Assembly (NCBI GenBank): GCA_047967505.1
Contig: CM106540.1
Source of the DNA: Dipteris shenzhenensis
Taxonomy: Eukaryota > Polypodiophyta > Polypodiopsida > Gleicheniales
DNA: 64,000 bases
Strand: one strand, 5' to 3'
Below the pieces are notes generated by a model. The model worked only from the letters and a program-made list of their open reading frames with translations, did not search any database and was not told the DNA's origin. A program made the translations under genes and the position numbers. Positions 1 to 11,922 of the stretch are shown piece by piece. Positions within the stretch are counted from its first letter, which is position 1. Each line of letters opens with the position of its first letter.

Positions 1-488
1 CGTCCCCGCAGTGCAACTACTTCTCGCCCCGCCTCATGGGACTCTGTTATTCAATTCGATTGGCAAGGATGGGTATCTGTTGTATGGATGAGGAATTGGA
101 TGCTGCTCGCCTTGAATCGCTATGCCTAAAAGCGAAAGCCACGGGTTTCCCCTTGGGCCACCCGCGCCGTGGAGCAAGCAGCATCGCCGGAAAGCGTTTG
201 GCGGTTGTGTTGGCTACACTTGGTCCTAGAGCTCTATATCTAAACTCCGGTTCAATCTGGAGAAGGCTTTGATGACTCGGGCTAGGGGGCAACAATAGGG
301 GAAGAGGGCTTGCGAAACAAGATAGAAAAACAACAAGAAAGAGGGGAACAAAAATGCGTTTTCTCTTCTCTGAGGAAATAACTACGATACGATTTCGGAC
401 AAATCGGGAGCGGGAAACCGTTGCAAGCAATCAGACCTTAGAAGAGAAGCGCAGTACAGGAGAGAGTTTTTAACAAATTGATCCAACT
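1..488. other. left window edge, no recognisable gene
   Basis: Both strands hold only short open frames with no motif that I recognise. If the Helitron to the right is long, this stretch may be its left arm, but no terminal TC motif or target AT dinucleotide could be fixed. Confidence 0.4.
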
Positions 489-875
489 ATGGACAAGGAA
501 TTCGGAGCTGAAGCTGGGAGACAGATGCGAAGAGGAAGAGGATGTTGCCTGAACAGCATCTTTGTATGCTGTCAATGGGAGCTGCTGCCATTCAGACCGT
601 TGGATTTGTGTGTAATGAGAAGCTGTCGCTATTTTTCTTCACTGTCCTGCGGTTTTTGCAGCAAACAATTGTTAGATTCGCAGAGGTGCACACGAAACTG
701 CCATACCACAGTCGCTCCCTTCAATAAGCCCAGCATTGACCGCGCACAGGTGGTGGTCCAGAATAACATCCCGACTCGCACAGGAATGAACATTTGCCTT
801 CAGCAATACAGCTCCGATAAAAGATTATTGCTTCCTGCAACTGCTTTAGCGCTTCATCATGAGCAAGTAATATTA
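489..875 (+). pseudogene. possible left arm of the Helitron Rep reading frame
   Basis: An open frame begins at 489 and runs to 1217, but the part beyond about 875 is antisense to the inverted Rep segment and is probably not coding. The 489-875 part has no motif I can name. It is included because the open frame abuts the inferred inversion breakpoint near 876, and the inverted segment, read in its original orientation, would continue in the same frame. This suggests it is the N-terminal part of the Helitron protein, but that is inference from position and frame only. Confidence 0.3.
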
Positions 876-2035
876 ACGATGGGGAAGGACGAAGCCACCC
901 GAGAAGACAGTGTCATTGTAGCTGCTGAAGTTTTCCTTCGCCATTCGTCTGGACGCCGTAGTTTCATCTACAAAGAATTCCTTGAAAAGTCTGTGCATTC
1001 TGCAGTGTTGGAAGAGTATCAATGTGGAAATGTGCAGCAAATTCGTGGAATAGGACTCAAAGAGAATCGACCTAGTGAACGATTCCAGGTCTCCTCCGCG
1101 TTTCGTGATAGTAGGACTATCGACAACAGAAAGGATGTCCGGTACGCAAGCGCAGCCTTGTGTTTCAAGGATCCAGGGCCTCGTCCCTGGGGACGTAAGC
1201 TGCAATCTCATTTCTAATTCGCTGACGATCATCATGGTGGACCCACAATATGACATGGGCGTGTAGGGAGCCCCTGTTTTGTATCTCATAACGAACGACA
1301 TGGTGTTGTATTCGGCCAAGCAGACCGTCGAATGAAAGCAAATGCTTGCGCATGAACATGTGGAAGCGTGCGTGGAAAAGTGCCACGCATTCAACAGGAC
1401 AATCCTTCCAAGTGAATTGCGCATTATAATGTGTTGCGATGCTCTCGATCACATTAATTTCTTGCCACCGTGTATCGGTGACCTCGTCTACAGTGAATGT
1501 CAGAAAGAAATCTGGGAGGCCCCAAGCATCGACCATCGTTATGAGGTCCTTCAGTTGCCGTCGATGCCACGACGGGGATCCCGGCATTGTTGATGGCATG
1601 CTGTAGCAAAGCACGTGTCTCATTGCGTCTTCATCGGTCGTGGTAGGGTTGGCTTTCCTATATTAGTCGATGTCTCGTTGCAAGCATGTAGAGTTGCTTG
1701 AATTGGCAATCATCACGGCCTGTTTTAACTGGAACATGATCAACAAGTATGGCTTGTAGAGCGTGTAGATAGAGAATAAGGTGCATATTCTCATTTTCAC
1801 ATAGTTGCTGAACTGTATGCAGCCATCATAGTAGCCCCGTCCGAAAGGGAACAGGAAGGGGAACACTGCTGACTCCATGGTTATGTCAACGCACGCACTG
1901 CCAGCTGCTGCTACTCCATCGACGTGGAATGAAGCGACCGTCTCTGAAAGCATTTCTGTACCCCGTAGCTGTATGGAGGCAAACTCATGCTTGTCCCTTG
2001 CATCAAAGGCGCGACGGTTCGCGGGGTCCACCATG
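876..2035 (-). pseudogene. Helitron Rep, N-terminal half with HUH motif (inverted segment)
   Basis: Read on the minus strand, this encodes the N-terminal half of a Helitron rolling-circle initiator. From about 1880 to 1830 it has the family pattern FPFLFPFGRGYYDG. From about 1560 to 1190 it has GLPDFFLTFTVDE followed by the block RYEIQNRGSLHAHVILWVH, whose HAH is the HUH metal-binding motif of the nuclease. The frame at 2034-1663 and that at 1623-1165 are the same and are separated by one TAA. A frameshift near 1165 then moves the reading to a frame ending at 873 with VLPHR. That end is where Helitron proteins normally continue into the second half, which here lies on the opposite strand starting near 2039. 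The gene is therefore broken by a stop, a frameshift and an inversion. HUH proteins nick and join single-stranded DNA during Helitron transposition. Confidence 0.8.
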
Positions 2036-2038
2036 TTT

Positions 2039-4241
2039 TACCACCCTTCCGTGTTACTGTTGTGGGGTGCGCACATGAACATACAACGGGTGACAAACTC
2101 TTCAATCTCTCACTACCTCCTCAAGTACGCGATGAAATCTGAACCAATGGGCAAACTGAACATTTGTTCAGAAGACGCCTCGCGTTTGGGGTTGCAACAT
2201 CTCGACGAAGTAAAGCTGAAACTCATCGCCGCGAGCCTCCTATCAAAACCAACCTCTCCAACAGAGGCCGCGCTAAACTGCATGCAGGTACCAACAATCA
2301 CAAGGAGCGAGACCATTCACTATGTCGACTCCTCGCCACCATCTCTAAGACAACGCATCGTCTCACGAAACAACAACGTCACCCTGCACTCGATCGACAT
2401 ATACTGCGGGAGACCGAGCGTCATCGAGGATAGCATGTTCTACGATTACCATAGGCAATATGTGATCCGAAAGCCCAAGGAAACGCAACGTGGAACGGTC
2501 GGTCTTGACCTCTTCGGCAACAGGATCGCAAAATGTGAGCGAGTAGTCAGATTCACTGACTACCACCCTGGACATCAACCAGAGGGGTACTTCTACAACG
2601 TGCTCTTGCGAAAACTCAGCTTCAGGAATGAAACAGAGCTCATATCACCTGCCAACACAGCTGGATCCTACTTTGTCGAATGCCAAATGCACGGCCTCAT
2701 ATTGAGCAACGAGGACCTCGAGATGTATGTGACCGAATACACGCAAAGGAACTTGCTAGCGACTGACCACACGGACCAGTTGATCAATATGATATTGCAA
2801 AAGGTTGCGATCATCCGAGACTGCCCGATGGAAGCGCCTAACATCGACCAGCAAATCGTCGAAGGGCCAACACGCGCGAGGATGTTGGAAAAAATGGCCG
2901 AGTTTCGCACCGTCGCCAATGCCGCATTGACAGTAGAACAACAAAGAGTCTTCGAAAGCCTGGCTTCAACAAGCTCGGGGCTGCACATTGTCTGTGGAAC
3001 ACCAGGTAGCGGCAAAAGCTTCTTGATACGGTACTATGTTTCGCATCTGGTAGCACAAAACAAAACGGCAATACTCTGTGCATCAACAGGGGCGGCTGCG
3101 ACGCGGCTGAGCGGGATTGCAACCACTGTACACTACCAATTCAAGATCCCTGTGCGCAGCAGTCAGTACCCACTGAACATCCATGAGACGGATGAGCGAT
3201 ACCTCGCAATCAAGGAAGCCAACGCGATCATCATTGATGAGATGTCCATGCTAACAAGGATGACTTTCGATCTCGTGGTAAGACAAATCGTCAATGTCAC
3301 TAATGGCACATTGCATGAGCCATTCAGACACAAAATGCTCATAATTTTTGGTGACCTGGCGCAATTACCGCCAGTCTGCAAACACCGCGAGGATCTCTGC
3401 GAGTCGTGCCACATCATGTCCTCCGCGCACCGGGCTGCAGCGAAAATGTACCACATGCAATTCTCGGTGCGACATGCACGAGACATGCCGTTCCTGGCAT
3501 TCTTGCATACCATAAGACTCAGGACGCCCACAACTGAAGAGATTTCCGACTGTTTGGGGCAGTCCATTGTCGACAAGGAAGGTGCATGCCACTTCATCGA
3601 TGCTGAAACAACCATCATTTGCACGCACAGAGTCGATGTCGCTACCTTCAACGATGAGCTTGTGGAGAAATTCAACACTCCCGAGATGATTGTGCATCTT
3701 CAAATACACAGTAACGCCGCGAGCGAACCAGCTCTCAAAGAATGGTTGGAGGACAAAAGCTTCAACGAGACAGGAAAAATTTGCGTGGGGGCGAAGGCAA
3801 TGATAACGGAAAACATCGACCTCGCAATAGGTGCCGCAAATGGAGCAATGTGCAAAATCAAGAGCATCAATGCAACTAGCAAGGGGGAAATCAATGGTAT
3901 CACTGTCGTCGTGGACACAACAGCGGCCGTGCTCACATTACGACGCTCGAAGCATCAGCGAAAGGCAATAAATGGAAAATGGTTGGAAAATGGTTCCACA
4001 AGTCCACATTTCCACTAACCCTAGCATACGCTATCACGGGACACAAATCCCAAGGCGCAACCATATCCAACAAAGCGCTGCTCATATTTCGAGGAGTGTT
4101 TGCCCCTGGCCTCTAGCATACGTGATGTTGTCCAGAGTGACTGAGAGAACGAGGCTGCGTATACTACATTGCCCACATCCAGACATATTCAGACCAATTC
4201 CACGAGAGTTCTCACAGCCGACAACACCACCACGCGCATAA
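2039..4241 (+). pseudogene. Helitron Rep C-terminal half (Y2) plus PIF1-family helicase
   Basis: One open frame covers 1877-4018. The recognisable homology begins near 2039 with PSVLLLWGAHMNIQ, followed by the YLLKYAMKSE block (about 2112-2143), which holds the paired-tyrosine region of Helitron Rep. A PIF1/RecD-like SF1 helicase follows, with Walker A GTPGSGKS near 2995, Walker B IIIDEMSML near 3228 and GDLAQLPPV near 3350. The C-terminal helicase motifs continue in two other frames: AITGHKSQGATI near 4030-4065, and YVMLSRVTERTR from about 4122 to the stop at 4241. The first frameshift is explained by an exact 11-bp tandem duplication (3974-3995). The second coincides with an apparent 2-bp duplication near 4115. 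The bases 1877-2038 of the open frame are antisense to the Rep half and are probably not original coding sequence. The helicase would unwind donor DNA during transposition. With these lesions the copy is unlikely to be autonomous. Confidence 0.85.
3974..3995 (+). repeat. 11-bp exact tandem duplication in the helicase gene
   Basis: The unit GGAAAATGGTT occurs twice, at 3974-3984 and 3985-3995. Removing one unit would return the helicase to the frame that carries the GHKSQG motif downstream, so this duplication is the likely cause of the first frameshift. Confidence 0.85.
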
Positions 4242-4392
4242 AGGTATTCACTACCAGAGATTGAACAAGCCAGAGGCAAGTCATGAATATGTTACGTCAA
4301 ACATGCGTGCAAGGAAAATGGTTTTAATATCTTGTCTATTGTTGAGAACAGGTGCAGAGAATCAGAAAGCTTGGGACATTGCAGCATAAGAC

Positions 4393-5680
4393 ATGGACGC
4401 AAACAAGGTAAATTCCACCAGCATGAAAGAATCTTTTTTTCGTGAAGATTTAAAAAGACGGCTCATTTGAAAAGACGGTGTAATAAGTCTTGCCTGCAAG
4501 CAGCTATTTGAGCTATACAAAAGCAACGCGAAGGCAACAAAACCTCCACCAGCAAAGAGGAGGTTCTTCCTAACCACAAAGCAATTCTGGCTAGCAAACA
4601 ATGCAGGAGAACGTCCGGGAGCTTACATCAACGGCTTCAACACGTATGCGGAACTACGCGACTTCATTGACAACTGCAATAGGCGTTTGCCAGCTAAAAG
4701 ACAGCCGGGAGGCTTGAGATTCGCAAATGGTACGTAATGCTTCCGAAAATTAAAAAAAACCGCAACAATTGAGAAAAAGAATTAACGAGTTGCAAGAACA
4801 ACAAACTCATCATGGATTGCACTTCTCCTGCAGGACTCCTCAAAGAGATCCTTGTCGAGCTTGACATTGAGTTCGATGAGACCGATAGGATGATGGAAAG
4901 TTTGGAGGGACAGAAGCTACTAGACACAAAGACGAAAGGGATCACAGCGTTTGCGTGCGAGCTGTTGCATTACGGGTACAACGTATTCTTGGAGTTGCTG
5001 AGGGACACGATGCGCGATCAAGGAACGGCTATACTCGAACAATTCATGGAACAATTTGGAGGGACGCACGACGCGATGCACCCGGTGACGACAATGGAGA
5101 AGCTTACGTATATTTTCGACAAGGACTTATACGAGGAGCGCTTCGGTATTGGAAACGATCCTTTCACAGCAACAGAGAAAAACCAGGGCAAGTAAATAAA
5201 TGCATTCTATTATGGACGTCAAACAAAAAAAAAAGGACCGAAAACCTTGATGACTAACGTAATTGTCATCGTTTACGCAGGTACGACATTGAAAGACGCG
5301 AGCCTCGAGATGAAGGAGGAGCCTCCACTGAAGCGCCCGCACAAGGGAATCGTGCGAGCCTCGTCGTCTACTGCATCACGTGCAAGCCCAACAACAGAAA
5401 ATACATAGGGAGCACGACGGACCTGCCGCGGAGGATCAAACAACACAATAAAAAACCACCGGCGAAAATGAAAGAGGACTTGCAGCGTTACAAGCCCTTC
5501 AAAGAAAATTTTGAAATCAAAGTTTTGGAAACAACAGACACTGTAGACAAAGCACGAACTTTAGAGCAGTACTACATAAGGAGCCACAACACAGTAGGTC
5601 CATTAGGTTACAACACGCTCGAGGGCCATCCAGCTAGAGCGCGGAAGTACTATTTCCTAAAGCGTAGGAACATAATTTGA
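4393..5680 (+). CDS. four-exon gene with C-terminal GIY-YIG nuclease domain
   Basis: Proposed exons are 4393-4407, 4501-4729, 4834-5191 and 5281-5680, giving 333 codons plus TGA. The introns (93, 104 and 89 bp) all start with GT (GTAAAT, GTACGT, GTAAAT) and end with AG. Their phases (0, 1, 2) keep one frame throughout, and intron 3 has a CTAAC branch-point-like site near 5254. The last exon has the GIY-YIG signature: YCI at about residue 231, YIG at 242-244, arginines at 251-252, His 256 and a late glutamate near 296 (TLEQYY). These match the catalytic Tyr, Arg and Glu positions of the family, which cuts DNA in repair, intron homing and Penelope-type elements. Residues 1-200 match nothing I know. 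They are charged, and exon 3 is rich in acidic and Leu residues. The gene starts 151 bp after the Helitron helicase, on the same strand, and its small introns differ from the huge introns of the folate gene nearby. It may be cargo or an accessory gene of the Helitron, or an independent gene. No disabling lesion is visible. Confidence 0.7.
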
Positions 5681-6671
5681 CCCAAAATATAAACATTTCT
5701 GCCTTCGAAAAAAGGGATCCAATGAAGTTGCAAATGGTGCTGGAACTTTTGTCATACATGCAATGCAGCTTTGGGTTTGGATTATTCCTATCACAGTTGC
5801 ATGCTTCTGTCTCAATTTGGTTTTTATTTATTATTTATACATTTCTGAAATACATCTCCCCGTCGTTCGCTCAAAGTGGAATGACAATAGATTTGCTTAC
5901 AGTGCAAACAATAGAAATTTGTCTTCTTCCGAAAAAAAGAAAAACTACGTTTTACTGTCAACATGAACAACATCAAGTGCGAGCAGGACTGGATGATAAC
6001 GAAATCTCTACAAAAGATTGCATGCAATCGAACATTAGCAAAAGAGAGAAGTATTCATCAAGACCCTAGCTGGCCAAGCAATCTAGTTCTCCCCCTTTCT
6101 CTCTCTCTTCTTCTTCTTCTTCTTCTAGTTCTTCCACGAGGGCAGCTATTTTTGTCCCCATTTTTTCTCCCCGTTTCTCTCTCTCTCTCTCTCTCTTCTT
6201 CTTCTTCATTATCTTCTTCAACTTGTTTTCCTTTCATATATGTATATCTACAAATTAAAAACCCTTAAGTGCCCTCTCAATTTATCGTGTAAAGTTATCC
6301 TTCTATCCTAGCATTCATGTAAAGGCCTTGCACAATTCCCATAATAAGTTGATTGGCATGTCGGGCAGAATCGAAAAGTGACGGTTCAAGCGACGATGAA
6401 ATGTTAGGCATTTGGAACGTTGGATCGATCGACATCGGAAGCGGAATTGTAAAATTGAATTTGCAACCTCTTCTGCCTCAAATCAACGATTCCGTGAAGC
6501 AACGAGAAGCAATCGATTGAAACCGGGAGGAACGAAATCTGTTCAACCATTCCAGAATCCAAGGATGGCGTTTGAAGAGCATCCTGATGAGTATGATTGC
6601 GTTTGCCTGTCGCAATAGAAGCAGAATTCATCACTTTGAAATCTCCATCGCAATCTCACTATTCTCTGGCT
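5681..6671. other. intergenic, with an imperfect pyrimidine microsatellite
   Basis: No coding sequence is supported. Bases from about 6091 to 6232 are a run of CT and CTT repeats on the plus strand. The right part is the upstream region of the folate gene; no TATA box stands out. Confidence 0.6.
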
Positions 6672-7202
6672 ATGGTTGCTCAAATCAAGCTCCTCGCTGC
6701 CCCCTCCCGAACTCTCGTAGCTTTGTTTTCAACTCCCACTCCCTCTGCCCCTGCTCTGCCGGTTTTCCGATCGACATTTCACCTGTGGATTCGGCCTCAA
6801 CGCATCCCGTCCTTCAGAATGCCTTTCTCCAGTGGACGTGCAGATACAGGGGACGTTGTACCCGACGTGATTAAATTTCTGGATTCCCTAAAGAACTTTG
6901 AGAAGCTGGGCGTGCCTCAAGGAGCTGGAACGGATTCTCCAGACGGATTTGATCTTGGAAGGATGCGGCGTCTTCTTTCACGTTTAGGCGATCCGCTTTC
7001 CCAATATCGAGTATGTCCGCATTGCAAATGCACGGCCGCAGCGAGGTGAGGTTGAGAGGTTAGAGATGCCCCGTGAAAGTAACTTTTAAGTTGGGCATGG
7101 ACAGGTTGTGCACATCGCGGGCACAAAAGGCAAAGGCTCGACTGCCGCCTTCGTTAGCAACATTTTGCGAGCTGAAGGTTATTCTGTAGGTTCCTATACA
7201 AG
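6672..7202 (+). CDS. dihydrofolate / folylpolyglutamate synthase-like gene, exons 1-2
   Basis: Exon 1 is 6672-7010 (113 codons, donor GTATGT) and exon 2 is 7105-7202 (acceptor ACAG, donor GTACGA, ending in phase 2). An in-frame upstream ATG at 6597 exists. The ATG at 6672 is preferred because it starts an Arg/Ser-rich, acid-poor leader of about 55 residues that looks like a mitochondrial transit peptide. After it come [26 protein letters not shown] and, in exon 2, [16 protein letters not shown]. The last is the P-loop of Mur-ligase-type folate enzymes, which use ATP to add glutamate to dihydropteroate or folates. The spacing and the FDLGRMRRL block best match plant dihydrofolate synthase, but the FolC family shares most of these features. 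Exon 2 ends in the serine-threonine turn that normally precedes an SPH motif. The exon carrying that motif was not found. Confidence 0.8.
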
Positions 7203-9680
7203 GTACGACAATTCAACATGCTTATAGTCTAGATCATTAAGCCATGCAATTAGTTCAACATACACTATCGGCTTGCTTGCTGTCGTCGTTGTAAGTACTC
7301 GACTTAAATGAGATAAAATGCAGAAATGTGTACTACTTTTGATTAGCCTCCTCCTCAATTGCGAGCCTTTATCATGACAAGTTTGCCTTCACCTTAAGGA
7401 CGTTTGCAACGAACTGGATACAGAGAATCCAAGTTGCAGTTTACTTCCAAGTTGTACGTCCAAGTTGCAGTTTACTTTTGAAGATTAATTCCTTCTATTT
7501 TTACTGACGCTTTGCCCCATGAGCTCCCTACTGAAATGAAAGCGTTGTCTTCAAAAAGAGATCTCAATAGGATGAGAGTATTCAGATTACTTTTGATTAG
7601 CTCCATATTCAAGCTGTGGACTTGCACAATCGTAAAGCTATTGGAGTAATATATGCTCCCAACAACATGAGAATTTGCTCATACGACAGTCTTCATACTG
7701 AGTCTATGCCAGAACTCAGAGAATGGTCTACACAAACCAGCCCTGTTGGGGAATTATAGTGGCTAGTCCCTGCTGTGTAAGAATGCATTCCACCGATGGT
7801 TTTGACCTAAATGTGGACTGAAACATGCATCAGACATACCACATGCAACTTGGCTACTAATGACAGTGGAAGACTCGCGCATATGTTACGTATCTACTGC
7901 TTTATTGCTTATCCACGTCACACTTACCTAGTGGTATCTACTGCTTTATTGCTTATCCCCTTCACAATCACCTAGTGCACAATCCATACAACTGAAGATT
8001 TCAATTGCGAAGTGAGCCCAACTGGCTGTTACTGAAGGTGGTTGCACCAGCTGGACTGAGTACCTGCCTGACGTTGGCAGGGCTACTCATGATGAAGATT
8101 CCTGCTGGCTGAGGCAGTTGACATGAAGAGGGAAGTCCTCATTTTGATAGGTCCATAAGACCCCTGTTATGCTGGCCAACTGGAATAATGGTTTGTTGGG
8201 TGTCCGGTGAAATCGGTCTCTCTAGAGGTGTTTTTGTGATTTCTCTGGTATTTTGGCCAGAAATTTGTTTAATGTCAGAGTTGTGGAGTGAATTTTAATT
8301 TCCCGATCAAATTTACAAAGTCACACAAAGAATTTACATGAACGTGACACATAGGCATCATCATTCACATAATCCATGATGTACTCTTAATTTTGCATAA
8401 AACGATTTGGAAATGCAACACAAATTTATCAGCCTGCAATTAAGATAGACCTCTTGAATTTAGTAGTGAATGAGGTCACGTCGCCCCTTGAGTCAAGAAA
8501 CATCGATACCTGACTGGGCATGAAGGAGGTCACGCCCCCCCACTAGGATTGTGATCAATAGTTCTGTATGCCTATTTTACTAATCGAAGAATAATATTGG
8601 GAGGTACAAAATACAAGATCCTTGGATGGAACTTCTACGACCCTAGCTCCAAAAGAAAGAATAGACTTATCAGTCTTAGACCGACCTTTGAATCCAGCTA
8701 GAGCTCCAAAAAGTAACATTCCAGTCACTTGGGAAGGCTAGAGAGCTGGAATGTCAGGTGCATCCACTCTTCCTGCAACAACTCTACATGAACCAAAGCA
8801 AAATAGGGTCAATTGAATTTGAAAACAAGAAGAAAGACAACATTGCGATTCCTTGATGTAACAAATCCTTGATAATGAAATTGCTTTGAACACATCTACG
8901 TACTGCAAGACTTCAACTATTTGGTGCGGAGTGTGCCCATCAGAGTTCCTACATGCAAATCGCTGATCTGGAAGATGAACGGGTGCTCCTGCACAAGTCA
9001 CGATCTAGAAGTCCAGCTCGGGTACCACTACACATGTACGTGGGTTTGGCCTAGGTAGCTTGCTTTACTGGCTTGGGTAATTCCCAAACTGAATTTGTTT
9101 CAGAGGCCATACCCACGACGCTTGTTCAGGTACGTGAATGGCCCCAGATTCTACCTCATTTATATTGTCTCTCTCCCAACTCACCAAAGGCTCACCCCGA
9201 AGGTGCATTGACAGTGTTGGTTAAGTAACGAGGATATTGAAAGTTTTATAGAATGTCCCCCCGAACCTGTGAACCTCTGTATTAGGACAAGGAGCAGTAA
9301 ATCATTGGGCAGGAATAAGGGAGATAAGGCAGACAATGCGTATAGATAAGGTCTGTGTGCACATCATTGTGGCTGCCAATAGGCAGAAGTTTTGCACACC
9401 AGAAGGACACCTATTTGTAGGCTACAATGGAGGCCACCTTGGTTTGCAGACATTGGTTATTCCTAGTCTGATCAGCTCCCTATTGGGTTGCCCCATTCTG
9501 GGTTGGCCATCTTCCCTTACTGGTTGTCCTACTTGGGAGGCGCCCTGCCTCCTTGCAGCCTAGGCTGTATATACCCTGCATTCGTTGGATGTTTGTTGTC
9601 ACCCTGAGCAAGGTGTTCCCATTCCTTGTGGAAGTATAATAATACTGAATTCTTTTGCATATATTCTCTGCTGTAATGTC
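7203..9680. other. intron interior, no gene seen
   Basis: This non-coding stretch of the folate-gene intron shows two local tandem duplications: a 30-bp-scale one at about 7428-7477 and a roughly 43-bp one at about 7892-7960 (the unit contains CTACTGCTTTATTGCTTATC). The part from about 9200 to 9680 may be the left LTR and leader of the copia remnant that follows, but its ends could not be defined. Confidence 0.5.
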
Positions 9681-11034
9681 CAGTTCCCGTAACTTTGATA
9701 AGAATGGATGGAATGAACTATCTGATTTGGAAGGCGAAGATTTGCTGACACGATTGATTTGGGAGATCAGAGGAGGAGCAGCGATCTCGAACTTGTGGAG
9801 GACTCCATGAGCAAAGTGATGATGCTTGCCGACCTGGTAGCAAGGTATGGTTGGATTTAGAGGGATGCAGAGACACTCTTCATGATCCAGCTTGCAGACA
9901 TGGCAGCTGAAGTTGGAAGGTTTTTTTAAGGACCTATCTGAGATGAAGAATGCCACGAGAATCCTTTCAGGATGGAGGATGGGGATCAGGCTCATAACCT
10001 TCTAAAGGTAAGAGATCAATCTGTGGCAGTCGGCGGACTCTAGTCATCTATCCATACTGTTGTTAGGATTGCTTCCCAAAATCTTAAAAGGGTTTGTGAG
10101 AACTGTTTATAGCTGATTGCCGCAGAAAGAAACTAGGGTCAAGTGGTATGATAGAGATGGTTGTGGCCATGCCTTCCTTACAAAAAGGGAAACCCACCAA
10201 GGGTAAGCCCAAAGGCGTGGAAGATTGTAGAAAGAAGAATGCAGATCAGAGAAGAGAAAATGGTGACAAGCCCAAGCAACTAATGCTTACAAAGGACGAG
10301 GTCTTTTTGACTATCAAACTTTGCTTTGCTTACGCATTCATATAGTGACAGTAGTTCTTCAAAGTTCGTGTCTAATAAGAAGTTCTGGTTCAAGGTGATG
10401 AAGTTTGCGCATCCTAGTCATTGGTGACGGTTGGAGACAACAAGAAATGCTTTGTCAAGAGAATCACAAACACACCATTTACTATAGACTCAGGTGAGGG
10501 AAAAATTCTTTCCAGTATTCTTATGTTAGAAATTGACTAACAGAGGGCACACACAGCAAAAGACTGATAGAATAGTCCAGGAGCTCACACAGTGTGTGTT
10601 GGGAGTGGAATCACAAACTTCTTAAACTTATGTTCATCAAATAGATGTACAGACTAGTAAATAGACAATGATCCAGCCAGATATAGAAACCACCATAAGA
10701 ATATATTTCCGTCCAAAGCGATGGACACAATACAAAAGAGAGGGATCCAAAGTCCTACTAGAGCATGATCCTTTGATCTAACCACAAGGTACTTCTACTA
10801 TCTGCCGGATATCTCTAGATCACTGAGCCCGTGTGCTCCACCTTGAGCGTATGTAGACTCTTTGTCCATAAGATCTCTCCACCTTGCTGTCTGCAAACCA
10901 GCCTAGGTGGGCTGCCAATGAGTGTACTAAGTCTGCAGCCCTTCTACCTTAGTTCACCTCTAGGTTGAGGTCCAACTGTGGCTCGTGGGGCCGTTGCTTT
11001 CTGCTCCTCAGGGTTGCCTATCTCCACAAGCAGT

Positions 11035-11922
11035 TGAAAGATTTGAAGCTTGATGAGGGTGGTAACATGGATGCCTATCTCACTAATGTGAAGGATTTGA
11101 AAGAGATCAAGGCTTTGCTACTACATTGAGGTTGGTTGCAGAGGGTGATGCCAATCATTTCTGATTTGACCAGATTGTTGCTCTTCTTCTTCAGGAGGAG
11201 CAAAGTCGTGTGAATCGCAACGCTACTATGGCTAGTGATCAAGCATTTGCTGCCCATCACAAACAAAAAGGTAAAGGGAAGGTTTCAGCTGGAAAATCCT
11301 CTCATTCCCATGCTGATCATTCACATGGTGCCTCTTCTTCAAGGGATAACAAAAAGAAGAGGAGATGTAATTATTGCAGGAAACCTGGGCATGATATTTC
11401 TGAATGCAGGAAGCACATAGCATCTGAAAAGAAAAAGAAAGAGTCTGGTCTTGCAGTATCTGGTTCTTCTAGTGCAGAAGATCGACATGAGTCCGCTAAT
11501 TTCACACAAGACCAGCATTGGGCTTTCTTGGTTACATGTCAGTAAAATCTTGATGTTCATGATGCTTGTATGGCAGTTTCAGATGTTTGTGATGCTTGGT
11601 TCTTTGATAGTGGTGCTAGCAAGCACATCACTTCCTGAAGGCAGCTATTCAGGTCATTGGAGCCTACATCACATGTGCCAATAATGCATCATATACCGTG
11701 AAAGATATTGGGCAAGTTGCTCTTACTTCTGTCTTAGGTGCTATTGTCACTCTAGAGCATGTGCTTTATGTTCCAGTCATTGGTAAGAATCTCATTTCTA
11801 TCTCAGCCATTGCTACATGTGGCTTTCAGGTTCTTTTTGATGGTGTTACGTGTGCAGTGTATGATGCTACACATGCCTTTACCATGGTTTTGACTGGCAT
11901 CGACGATTTTTATATAAGGTAA
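11035..11922 (+). pseudogene. copia-1 gag zinc knuckle and protease remnants
   Basis: Gag-like sequence begins near 11035 (LKLDEGGNMDAYLTNVKDLK). A frame at 11210-11545 carries the CCHC knuckle CNYCRKPGHDISEC preceded by a Lys-rich stretch. After a stop, another frame has WFFDSGASKHIT near 11600, the aspartic-protease active site. The frame at 11698-11922 (LEHVLYVPVIGKNLISIS) is the usual region after the protease. Each block is in a different frame, so no intact polyprotein remains. Confidence 0.75.

Noticed and set aside
489-1217. A 242-codon open frame as a complete gene
   Set aside because: Its right third is antisense to a clear Helitron Rep segment, and no family motif is visible. Only the left part is kept, as a possible Rep arm.
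8137-8170. TCCTCATTTTGATAGGTCC after a possible AG acceptor as the missing folate-gene exon
   Set aside because: It would begin SPH-like, but the expected RERI motif is absent and no donor site fits.
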